Part shown: positions 42,601 to 54,045 of the stretch, piece after piece
Layout of the letters: each line of letters starts with the position of its first letter
How positions within the stretch are numbered: position 1 is the stretch's first letter
NCBI GenBank assembly: GCA_015146655.1
Contig: VKHL01000042.1
Coordinates: 62,001 to 126,000, forward strand
Direction of reading: 5' to 3'
DNA length: 64,000 nt
DNA from: Ochromonas danica
Lineage: Eukaryota; Sar; Chrysophyceae; Chromulinales; Chromulinaceae
The notes under the pieces: model-generated
The model's input: only the letters and a program-made list of their open reading frames with translations
What the model was told of the DNA's origin: nothing
Databases searched by the model: none
Program-made: the position numbers and the translations under genes

Positions 42601-45525
42601 TGAGCTTGATGGTCATTGTTATTCATATCAAATTCATCAAAAGTGAATGCTCTATTAGTGTTAGTTTTGGTTTTGTCTAATGAGACGAGATGTCGAAGTT
42701 GTTCATTTGTTAAAGCAAATGATTGTGTTCGACGTAATTTCATCATTTCATCATCTTTATTATGATCATCATCATCATCTATAAGAGAATGATGATTGTC
42801 TTCTAGCTCTTGTTCTTGATGTTGATGTTGTTGTTGTACTTGTTCTTCTATCTCTAGTAGATCTTGATCAATCACTTGATTTGTCTCATAGAGATGTAAT
42901 ATAGTTGATGTATAATCTTCTAATGAATTTCGTTCTTGTAATGCACGACCATGTGATCGAATATCTTCTAATTCATCATGATATTGTTGTTCTTTTAAAA
43001 TTCTAATTACTTTTTCACTTAAATAATTTAATTCATTTCTTGATTTTTCTAATAATTCATCTGGAACAGTAAAAGGAAATTTCCGTTTATCTGAAATTAA
43101 TACATCATCCCAATCAACACCACGTAATTCACCATTATTTGAATAATAATGTAATAATCTCATGATAGATAATTTCTCTATAGCAGTTAGACTAGCATGA
43201 GATGGATCATATGTACCAACAATTGCTTCACGTCGTTGAATTGTAATTTGACCTTTTGTTATTAATGATTTAATTAAATTATATTCTGCTTCCCAACATC
43301 TTATCATAACAAAGATAAAGTCAATTAGATTCATTGATAATCCATCAAATAAGGTTAAACTTTCATGTAAGGAAAGTTGAATAAAGTAACCGTTAGAACT
43401 ATGATCTAAAGCATGTATTTTAGATATGATTTCTTCTGATGTAGTTACACTGTTTACATCTTGTGTCATCATAGTTTGTATTGGTTGATAATGATAGATT
43501 GTTTGACTTGTCCATACTTTATCAATAATTCCATCAATACCTCTTAATAGCTCAATATGTGATCCTCCATTGTTTCCTATACCATTACCATTATTACCAT
43601 TATTGCCATTATTACCATTATTACCAATATTGCCAGCGGTACTGCTACTGCTACTACTGTTACCGCCAACAGTGGTAGTATGACCCTTCTTGTTATGAGA
43701 AGTAGTACTACCTGCTGCTGATGTATTATGACGACTTGGAGAGGGTTCTGTTAGTTGAGGTGAAGCAGTTGAAACATTACTCTTCCGTTGACTTCTTGCA
43801 GATCGTGATGGCGTATTACCATTACTGTTACTGTTATTGTTATTGGTTGTTGTGGTTAGGAAGGGATTACCACCACGGCTACCAGTAGCATTGTTATTGT
43901 TGTTATTAAAGCTATTACCAGCGAAGGATGGCAAGGTATTAGTAATAGATCCACGATGAAGAATGTCATTATGTTGAGAGAAGGTTCGTGCTCGACCACC
44001 TCCTCCTGATGATAATGCATTAGCACCATTAATTGCTTCTGAACCAGTCGCGACATAGAGTAAGACATTTAATAACTTGGCAATTGATTGAATAGACCAT
44101 GGCATAATAGATTCAAATTCAATACAAGCACCTGATAGAGGTAACATATTCCAATAGACTTCTTTCACATCTAATAGTAATTGAAGAATACGTATCATTT
44201 TCTTAAATGAAAATAATCGATGACCACTACCACCATTACCACTACTACCATTACCACTACTACTACCATTATTATTGTTATTATTATTTAACATAGTCTT
44301 TGATAGTTTGTTACGTAATTCAAACATAGTCGGATTACCATCTAAATCATAAATTAGATTTTGTTTTAAACATTTTTCACAATAGGCAATTACTAAAATT
44401 TTGGTCACAATATGAGACCATGCTGGACTAATTCGTATTGATAGTTTAGGTTTTAATCCTATTAAATGACAAAATACTAATAAATCTGAATGTTCATTTC
44501 CTTGATTGGATAGAAAATCAATTAATGCTTTTGTTTTGAAATCATTTGTTTTTTGTGACATTTTTTTTCGTTGAGAAAGTCTCATCATGATAGTTAACAT
44601 TGAATCATGTCCATTTCTTAAAATAGATTGCCAATGCATACAATAACATTCAACAATAAATTCTAATACAGAGGTAAGTGTTGTTTTGGTTTGTGTTATG
44701 ATATCTGAAGAAGTACCACCAACACCACCAACACCAATACCACTAGTTGTATTATTGTTAGTAGTAGTAGTGGTGATGATATCATTAGTTGATTGTTGTT
44801 GACGACCTTTGTTGCCAATGCCTTTGCCTATCCCCACACCTCCACTAACACCACTAACACCTCCACTAACACCACTAACACCTCCCATACCAATACCTCC
44901 CATACCAATAACACTTTCCATATTATCAACAACAACATCCATATTCTCACCTTGTTCATAGACAGAACGAAAACGTTTGATGAAGTTGGGAATAAGGGGA
45001 GAAAGTTCTTCTAATTCAATAATCGCTGAAGACTTTCCCTATCAAAACCAAACCAAACCATCAAAACAATCAAAACAATTAAATCAAATTAAATCAATTA
45101 GATAAATGAGAGAGAGAGAGAAAGGAGAGACTTACTCCTGCTTCATCTTCTACTTGAGTTTTAAAAGCTTCCCAATAGTTTTGTATGAGTGCTAGCATAC
45201 TAGCAGACATGGGTGACTCACAGAGTGGACAGTTGCCTCGTACAGCATGCATTGTCATGGTGGGGCCATGCAGAGGTGACTGTGGGATAGAGACATGGTC
45301 TAGATAGAGGGAAGCAGACCCTAAGATAGTTGAACCAGTAAAGAAATTTGAAAGTGCAGTATTAGAACCATTCTGTAATGTTGGACTAAACTCTGTATGA
45401 TCAACTAAAAGTTTACGAATTGTTGGTACAATTTGACAACGTGAGCATAATAAACATCTTGCATCACATATTACTTGAATTGAATCATCAGGTAAAGAAC
45501 AAAAATGACAAGCTGCTGATGGCAT
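39654..45525 (-). CDS. zinc-finger and LRR protein with low-complexity runs, 1,924 aa
   Basis: Exons 45525-45136 and 45038-39654. The first exon has a cysteine-rich, RING-like pattern: CHFC near residue 6, CDARCLLCSRC near 20-30 and CPLC near residue 103. The spacing does not fit a textbook RING exactly. A helical region follows (about 180-320). Long Asn/Gly/Ser/Thr low-complexity tracts come next, then poly-Gln and poly-His near residue 1190. LRRs lie at about 1380-1650 (LRILDLGYNPQ, MLRMDLQNNAIS, LRLLDLAKNHF). If the zinc finger is a true RING, the protein could be an LRR-guided ubiquitin ligase; this is inference. The frame is open across the whole second exon despite thousands of AT-rich repeat bases, so the gene is under coding constraint. 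It is divergent from SWR1, 268 bp away. Confidence 0.75.
41813..41857. repeat. trinucleotide repeat encoding poly-Gln
   Basis: A (TTG/CTG)n run inside the zinc-finger/LRR gene. On the coding strand it reads CAA/CAG and encodes a run of glutamines, broken by one His-Lys. Confidence 0.85.
43578..43634. repeat. Asn-Asn-Gly coding repeat
   Basis: A nine-base unit encoding Asn-Asn-Gly, repeated several times within the zinc-finger/LRR gene. A repeat of the same type and codon choice occurs in the neighbouring SWR1 gene at about 50556-50669. Confidence 0.8.
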
Positions 45526-45793
45526 TACTATCAATCTACTCTAACTTGGTATTAATCAATCAATCAATCATGAAAGCCAAGCAAAACCCAAAAACAAAAA
45601 ACAAAACGGCCAAGTGAGTGTTCTCCCGCGCAAAACAATAATAATAGACTGTGGCTGAGTGTGTGTGAGTGGCAGACTGACTTATTGTTCCGATGCGTGT
45701 GTACAGTGAAAGGATGCCTTTGTGATTGATGATGATTACCTTTGGTTGAGAGATAGGAAAAGGATTTGTGATAGTCTAAGTTACTATTCGGTA

Positions 45794-48700
45794 ATGAAGA
45801 ATAAAGAAGAAGGTGCATCAGTTAAGATGGATCTAGAAGAATTGTTGAGAAGAAAAGAAGACCTTAAGAGTCGATTAACAGCTCCTGAAGAGTCTTACAA
45901 GTTTGATCATGCTGTCTACCGCCCGCGGGAATGCCATTGGGACTTTGTTCTCAAAGAAATGGTAAGTGCAAGTCTTTCCTAGAATCTGTTAAGTCCTTTC
46001 AACCCTTATCGAGTGGTTATCTATCATCACCTTGTAGACATGGCTTGCAGAAGACTTCCAACGTGAGCGATTGCGTCATATGGGTAATGCGAAGAAAATA
46101 GCTCGAGCGACAGAAGCTTTCTTCAACTCAGCAGAGCAAAGAAAGATCAAGAAGCAAAAGGTAAGTACTACTCTTCCACCATCACCTCTATTGATTCATA
46201 GTCACTTTAGTTGGGGACGTGTTTTGGTTTTTTGGTTTTTGCATGCAATACTAATGCACTGGTGTCGGATTTACATCTTGTGGTTTGGAATGATATAGGA
46301 GGAGATCCAAGCTCTACGACGAATTGGTGCGAGAATGTCTCGCGAAGTGCGCAAGTATTGGCTAAAGATAAACCAACTTGTCGCTCTCCGCCAGAAGCAA
46401 GAAGCCGATGAGATCCGACAAAAGGTCAGTGCTGCCGTTAATTGTTTATCATATAGAACAATGTTGACATGTAACTTGGTGGTGGTATGGGTACTGTAGG
46501 CGATGGACAAGCACCTGAACTTCTTGATCAAACAGACCGAGAGATATGCTTTCACTGTGGCGAACAAAAACGATGACGATCAAGACGAAAGTGAAGATGA
46601 TGAAGATGATGATAGTGAATCAGAAGATCCAATAGTAGTTGAAGAGGCAGAAAGTGATGCTTCGACAGTCGCACATTTGAAGAAGAAAAGGAAAGTTATA
46701 GTAAATGTTGAAAATGATCAGATCGAGGAGGAGGAAGACCTAGAAGACGATGCGTCGTTCATTGCCTCTGAAGAAGATGATGACGAAAGTACGTTGCGCG
46801 AGCAAGAAGAACTAGAACGTCAGGAACATGAAGATGGTGAGCAAGATGAGGTGAGGGCCTTACAAGACGAAGCCACGATGTCTGTGGAGGAGTTAGCTGC
46901 TAAGTATGGTTATAAGACATCTGATGAGGGAAAGTTCCAGTTACTTGGTGACGAAGCAGATGAAGAGGATGGAGAGGAAGATGGTGAGTTTCATTCTGAA
47001 ATAGAGGGTGACGCCAATAATCAGGTTGAGGAGGAAGACGATGTGTCGTTCGTTGCCTCTGAGGAAGAAGATGACGAAAGTACGTTGCGCGAGCAAGAAG
47101 AACTAGAACGTCAGGAACATGAAGGTGGTGAGCAAGATGAGCTGCGTGCGTTGCAAGACGAAGCCACGATGTCTGTGGAGGATTTAGCTGCTAAGTATGG
47201 CTACAAGACATCTGATGAGGGAAAGTTCCAGTTGCTTGGTGACGAAGCAGATGAAGATGATGAAGAAGAGTTTCTATCTGAAGTTGATGGTCAGATTGAG
47301 GAGGAAGACCAAGACGACGATGTGTCGTTCATTGCTTCTGAGGAAGAGGATGACGAGAGCACATTGCGCGAACAAGAAGAACTAGAACGTCAGGAACGCG
47401 ACGATGTCCAGGCAGATGCAGAGCAAGATGAACTTCGGGCCTTGCAAGACGAAGCTACGATGTCTGTGGAGGAGTTGGCTGCCAAGTATGGTTATAAGAC
47501 ATCTGATGTGGGAAAGTTCCAGCTGCTTGGTGACGAAGCAGAGGAAGAAGAGGATGAGGAAGAGTTACTATCTGAAGTTGATGGTCAAATTCAGGAGGAA
47601 GAAGACCTAGAAGACGATGTGTCGTTCATTGCCTCTGAGGAAGAAGATGACGAAAGTACGTTGCGCGAGCAAGAAGAACTAGAACGTCAGGAACATGAAG
47701 GCGGTGAGCAAGATGAGCTGCGTGCCTTACAAGACGAAGCTACGATGTCTGTGGAGGAGTTAGCTGCTAAGTATGGCTACAAGACATCTGATGTGGGAAA
47801 GTTCCAGTTACTTGGTGACGAAGCAGAAGAGGATGAGGATGAAGTGGAGGATGACGCTAATGTTCAGGTCGAGGAGGAGGAAGACCAAGAAGACGATGTG
47901 TCATTTATTGCCTCTGAGGAGGAAGACGATGAAAGTACGTTGCGCGAGCAAGAAGAGTTAGAGCGTCTAGAACGCGGCGGTGTGGAGCAGGCAGATTCAG
48001 AGCAAGATGAGCTCCGTGCGTTACAAGACGAAGCTACGATGTCTGTGGAGGAGTTAGCTGCTAAGTATGGTTATAAGGCATCTGATGAGGGAAAGTACCA
48101 GCTGCTTGGTGACGAAGCAGAGGAAGATGGTCTGCAATCTGAAGTAGAGGGTGGTGACGATCAGATCGAGGAGGAGGAAGACCTAGAAGACGATATGTCG
48201 TTCATTGCCTCTGAAGAAGATGATGACGAAAGTACGTTGCGCGAGCAAGAAGAACTAGAACGTCAGGAACATGAAGATGGTGAGCAAGATGAGGTGAGGG
48301 CCTTACAAGACGAAGCCACGATGTCTGTGGAGGAGTTAGCTGCTAAGTATGGTTATAAGACATCTGATGAGGGAAAGTTCCAGTTACTTGGTGACGAAGC
48401 AGATGAAGAGGATGATGAAGATGAAAACGGTGAGATGTCAGTCGAAGAAGAGGATGCAATGGATTTACAACAGGATGAGAATAATGGAGCAGTTGTATTG
48501 CGGAAGAGAAGTCGAAGAGATGATCGACCATCTTCTGTTGCTGATCGTCTTGCTGCAATGGATGCTGCAGCTAAATCACTTCACATGCCCTTACCTTTCA
48601 TCCTCAAGAACATTAACCTACGTGATTATCAGCATATTGGTATGAGTTGGTTGATCTCTTTACATGATCGACGATTAAATGGTATTCTAGCAGATGAGAT

Positions 48701-48821
48701 GGGTTTAGGTAAAACTATTCAAACTATCTCTGCTCTGGCCTTCTTGGCTATTTATAAAGGTAAGTATTCTCTCTGACTGACTCTAGCGTTTCTGTTTCTG
48801 TTTCCTAGACTGTGTCTTATC

Positions 48822-48898
<77 letters not shown>

Positions 48899-49795
48899 CA
48901 TTGAAGGTATCTGGGGACCTCATCTTATTATTGTACCAACTTCATGTATTGTGAATTGGGAATGTGAATTGAAACGCTTTTGTCCTGCATTTAAGATCTT
49001 GACATATTTTGGTTCAGCAAAACAACGTAAAGCTCTTCGTGTTGGTTGGTCAAAGCTTAACTCATTCCATATTTGTATCACATCCTATCAGATTGTTCTA
49101 TCAGATGCGAATATGTTTAAACGTAAGCGTTGGTATTATATGATTCTAGATGAAGCACATCATATTAAGAACTATTTATCAAAGAAATGGCAGACTTTAT
49201 TAGGTTTTAATACATTTCGTAGATTGTTATTATCTGGTACACCATTACAGAATAATGTTTTAGAGTTATGGTCTCTGTTACATTTCCTTATGCCACATTT
49301 GTTTAACTCCCGCAAAGAGTTTGCTTATTGGTTCTCTGATCCATTGAACAAACTAACAGAGAATGGTTCAGGTGGTAATGGAGGAGCAGGAGAAGGTTTG
49401 GATTCAATGATGGCAGTGGACCAACATGGACCACAGAACCAAATGGTTGGTCGCTTACATACTATTATTCGCCCTTTTATTCTTCGTCGACTTAAATCAG
49501 AAGTTGCCACACAATTACCAAATAAGTATGAATATGTACTTTATGCAAAGATGTCTAAACGGCAGTTATACCTCTATGAAGAGTTTATTGCAGCTAATCA
49601 AAGTAGTCTTACAACTACAGGAGGAGGATCGTATATCTCTATGATGAATATACTAATGCAATTACGTAAGATTTGTAATCATCCTGATTTATTAGAACCA
49701 CGTATCATTGAAACACCTTATATCTTCCCTTCTATTGATTATTATATACATCGTCAATATTTGAATCTTATACCAAACGAGAAGAAGAATAATCA

Positions 49796-49869
<74 letters not shown>

Positions 49870-52800
49870 CATTTGCTGTTATGTTACAAGAAGAGATACG
49901 ACCTATCTTTATTGAAGATATATATTATCATGAATTAGATGATTACTTACAAAAGAATAATAATAATAATACGAATATGAAAATGAATCAATTATCTCAA
50001 ACTATTCGACATTATCTTCATAATCTACTTGTAAAGAACAAAACAGATGATTCTAATCGATCATCATCACCACCATCTGGTACTACTACTACCACTACTA
50101 CTACTATTGCTACCTATAAATGGCCTCGATTAATACCCTATTATACCTCTTTTGCTCATTCAACTATGTTGACAAGTTTAGTCGTACCAGTTAATAGTCA
50201 TATTACTACTAATACTGCTAATAAGAGACGAGCTAATTGGCAAGAAGTTAGTCTACATACTACATTAACAGAAGAATTAATGATGATTTATAATACAATG
50301 ATTCAACATTTCCTTATTCTTATACCAAAGGTGTTAACATCTGGTATTCGTTTATCTCCTTCTATTATACAACCACCATTACAACAACAAGAACAACAAC
50401 AACAAGTAGATGATGTAATTCGTCAAGTTATAACACAACGTAGAGTTATTATCTTTCCTGATAAAAAGTTGATTCAATATGATTGTGGTAAATTACAATT
50501 ATTAGCTGATTTATTAGAAAAGATTAAAGGGAATCGTTTACATCATCCACATGGTAATAGTAACAATGGTAATTGTGGTAATATTGGCAATAATGGTAAT
50601 ATTGGCAATAATGGCAATAATGGTAATAATGGTAATAATGGCAATAATGGTAATAATGGCAATAACAGTTCAATCCCTTCTAAATATGGTCATATCGTCA
50701 ATAAAGTGTTAATCTTTACACAAATGTCAAAAATGTTAGATCTATTAGAAAGTTTTCTTAATTTACATAATTGGTCCTTCTTACGTCTTGATGGAAGTAC
50801 AGCAATTGAGAAAAGACAAAGTCTAATGGATCAGTTTAATAATGATCCTAAAGTGTTTGTGTTTATCTTATCAACAAGATCAGGTGGATTAGGAATTAAT
50901 CTAACAGGTGCTAATCATGTCATCTTTTATGATACAGGTTAGTAGTAGTAGTAGTAGCTCTTCTCCTCCTCCTCCTCCTCCTCCTGCTCCTGCTCCACTA
51001 ACATGTTCCATAACTAACCATCTACTTGTGTATGTATATATGTCTTGGTACTATAGATTGGAATCCTGCAATGGATGCACAGGCACAAGATCGAGCACAT
51101 CGTATAGGACAAACACGTGATGTGCACATCTACCGCCTCATTACCAAGTCATCCATTGAAGAGAATATCCTTCGTAAGAGTCGTCAGAAGAAACGTCTTG
51201 ATGTCCTTGTCATGGATAGAGGTAATTTCCAGATCTCCTCCTCCTCCTCCTCCTCCACCACTACTACTGCGGTGACAGCCTCTGCTGTCAATGGAGAAGA
51301 ACAACAAGGAGAAGATGGACTACAAGATAGTAATGATCTCCTTGTCCAAGCCTATGAACGTATAGTCAATGGACCCACAGGTGGTAATGCATCTTCTGCT
51401 ACTACCACAGCAGGAGGAGGAGGAGGAGGAGGAGTGCACTTGTTAAATGCACTGGAAGATGTCGAAGATGTAGCAATGCTTCAGGTTGCTAATGAAGAGT
51501 TACGAGATGAGTTACAAGAATTTGATGAAAGTGCAGCTGCACACACACGTGGTAGTGGTAGTGGAGGTAAAGTAGGAGGAGGAGGAGAAGGTGAAGAGGG
51601 TATAGGCGAAGATGACGAAGAAGGAGGAGGAGCAGTGGTAGCTAATCCTCAGGACCAACAGCTAGCAGTGGCCAACACTAATGCTATGAATGGTAGCAGC
51701 AGTGTAGGTGGAGGAGGAGGAGGTGGTGGTGGTAGTGGTGCGAATGAAGAACGTGCAGCAGAGGAGGAGTTCCAACGTGCTTTGGCTAGCAACAGCGCGG
51801 CTGGTACATCCTTTGTAGCGGTAGAGAGACTATTGCGTGGAGTAGATCGATATGCTGTCCGCTATCGCACTGTTGATGACCCTTTCTATTCGTTATACTA
51901 TCTACACTTTACTGCACGTACTGCTGAGGTATTACAAGAGAGTGGTGAAGCAGTAGTACAGGGTGTAGGAGGAGGAGGAGGTGGTGGTGCAGGAGGAGGA
52001 GGAGGAGGGGATGGTCAAACAGCAGTTGATATTGAAGCAGTAGAAGAACAGAAACGTAATGATGAACGACAAGCTCTAACGAATGGTGAAGTGATTACTA
52101 CCTTACGAGAAGGATCATCTTATCGTGCTACCTCTCGACGACTACTACAGTGGAAGCAATGGTATACCTCTGAACGACGAAAGAAAGTGGTAGCAAGAAG
52201 ATGTGCACACCTCTTAGGTAGTGATTGGTCTCTTATACGTGATCCCACTACTAGTCTTGTATACTATTATAACAGCACTACCTCGGAGGTGTCGTTCTCA
52301 TTGCCAACGGTATTACGAATGAATGAAGAGTTCCGTTGTGCACAAGCGGGTGGTTATGCAGCACTACCACGTCAGTTACTGGAAGTCATCTTAAGTTATC
52401 TCTATCATACACCTGAACTAGCACATGTGTGTAAAGGATGGTATGAGGTGTGTTGTAGTGATAGCCTGTTGTTACGTGTGCTATCCGTTGAACAACGTGG
52501 TAGTAACACCTCCTCGGTAGTGGCAGCTACTACTACTACTACTACTACTGCTACTACTTCTACTACTAACACAGTGATCTCAAGAGAACGTGTGTGTGTG
52601 AGTCTAAGTGAAGCGGTAACACGAGGTTGTGCACAGACTAGTCGTGGTGAGTGTGTGTTACTACATCCTGGTCATCATTGGGAGACGACTAGTAATGGGT
52701 TAGTCTTTACCAGACCTATAGTGGTCACAGGAGAGCAAGAGAAGGTAACTGACCATCATCGTCATTCCTCTTCTTATCAACATGAGGAGGAGGTGGTGGT

Positions 52801-53361
52801 GGTGGAGGAGGAGGTGGAGGTTGGTGCTCATCCTAGTAGTACAGATACGGTAGTTGAACTAGGTGGTGCAGGGATGAGGATAGCACGTGGTACTACTGTT
52901 ATCTTGCGTAACCTCACTTTACGCTACATAGTTCCGGTGGAAGGAGGAGGAGGAGGAGGGATCATTGAGGTAGAAGAAGGAGCACGTCTGTGGATGTCTA
53001 ATGTGACTATCTGTCCTTCTCCTTCCTCTTCGACTACCCCATTCCCCTTTGGTTATCATCTCTTCTCTCTTCGAACTAAAGCACAATTAGTGATGCAAAC
53101 TAGCAGTTTGATTGGAACGACTACTAATGAAGAAGAATGTGAAGGAGAAGGAACCAGAGGAACCAAAGGGAGAGGATTGATTAGAGCAGAGGCAAGAAGT
53201 CATGTGATGCTTTCACACTGCAAGGTAGGTTGTTATTACTACGTACTACCCACTACAGTACCTAGACTACTACCACTGCATTACAACAAACACTGATCTG
53301 ATTATTGTTGCCTTGCGTGGGAATGACTGACGCTGATGTGTGTGTGTGTATGTGTGTGTGT

Positions 53362-53405
<44 letters not shown>

Positions 53406-53869
53406 TGGTATAGTTGGTGGGAGGACTGCTGGTCATGGCGAGTGAAGAAGGTAGTGCTAGTAGCAATGGAGAAGGAGGAGGAGGTGGTGGTGGTAGTTTG
53501 GTAGTGTTGAGAGATTGTCGGGTATTGGCAGGCTCTGCTTCAACCTTGCTCATCTCATCTTATGCTTCACCACCACACTCACCCTGGGAGATCTTCTTTT
53601 ATCATTGTGATCTCTACCGCTTCTTCGGGAGACTCTATCTGAACGAGGCGAAGGTGGAGCAGGAGCAGGAGGAGAAAGAGGAGGGTAGTAGTAGTAATAG
53701 TAGTGGTGGTGGTGGTAGTATGGGAGAGGGATTCCTCTCAATGCACCGCCTTGGCTGCTCCATCTCTGCGGTGGCGTGTACCCTTCCTTCTCATCTCTCC
53801 CCTAGTACTCCTCAATATCTCTTGGAGAGATCCATGGAGACAGTGGAGGAGGAGGTGAAGGAGATCTAG
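45794..53869 (+). CDS. SWR1: SWR1/SRCAP-type chromatin remodeller with C-terminal WW, F-box and beta-helix-like region, 2,443 aa
   Basis: Exons 45794-45961, 46038-46160, 46299-46424, 46500-48759, 48907-50937, 51057-53224, 53414-53869. SWR1 ATPases exchange histone H2A for H2A.Z. The HSA domain (about 48-160) ends [16 protein letters not shown], the family hallmark. An acidic six-copy repeat array spans about 215-780. The SNF2 N-lobe has [13 protein letters not shown] (about 868-880) and [11 protein letters not shown] (about 972). A long insert (about 1166-1488), as in INO80/SWR1 ATPases, is rich in poly-Ser, Asn and Gly. The C-lobe has [14 protein letters not shown]-like and [12 protein letters not shown] motifs. 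SRCAP-like [11 protein letters not shown] and DRYAVRY segments follow. Then, still in frame: a WW-like segment ([17 protein letters not shown], about 1959-1985; second Trp is Phe), an F-box ([14 protein letters not shown], about 2000-2045) and a repetitive, Gly/Val-rich beta-helix-like tail. No stop or frame change separates the parts. The first ATG in frame is at 45794. Confidence 0.92.
46735..48412 (+). repeat. six tandem repeats within SWR1, about 240-310 bp each
   Basis: Each unit encodes about 80-100 residues with the core [15 protein letters not shown], then [19 protein letters not shown] and [21 protein letters not shown], separated by Glu/Asp linkers of variable length. The core resembles a motif present once or twice in SRCAP/PIE1/SWR1 proteins (DDEATL...EIALLQKESEMPIEVLLARY in plants). 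Unit starts lie at about 46735, 47034, 47310, 47603, 47879 and 48170. The first and sixth units are almost identical over about 250 bp; I see two or three base differences. Confidence 0.9.
48822..48898 (+). repeat. (TTG)n repeat forming the end of a SWR1 intron
   Basis: About 25 TTG units lie in intron 4 of SWR1 (48760-48906) and end eight bases before the first base of the next exon. The repeat occupies the place of the polypyrimidine tract. Confidence 0.95.
49797..49869 (+). repeat. (AGT)n repeat encoding poly-Ser in SWR1
   Basis: About 24 AGT codons in a row encode a serine run in the insert that splits the SNF2 lobes. The repeat keeps the frame, and copy-number change would only lengthen or shorten a disordered loop. 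Confidence 0.95.
50556..50669 (+). repeat. Asn-Asn-Gly coding repeat in SWR1
   Basis: Nine-base units (GGTAATAAT type) encode a run of Asn-Asn-Gly, with a few Ile and Cys, in the SNF2 insert. The same repeat type occurs in the divergent neighbour at about 43578-43634. Confidence 0.85.
53336..53404 (+). repeat. (TG)n repeat next to a SWR1 3' splice site
   Basis: A TG dinucleotide run fills the last SWR1 intron (53225-53413) and ends about nine bases before the last exon. Confidence 0.95.
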
Positions 53870-54045
53870 ATCTACTCTGCAGTAGTCTAGTCTAGTCCAT
53901 TGTATATATACAGCTGCTAGATCTATATAGCATCATCTCATTAACTTAACAGAAAGACATCACAAGGCCCTGTAGAAGGAAGTACTGTAGGTAGTAGAAG
54001 AAGTAGAGGTAGAGTATGGAGGAGAAGGTGAGCGAGTAGCTCTCA

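Noticed and set aside
46735-48412. Tandem repeat as a CRISPR-like or satellite array
   Set aside because: The repeats are in frame within an exon, conserve protein sequence and vary in linker length.
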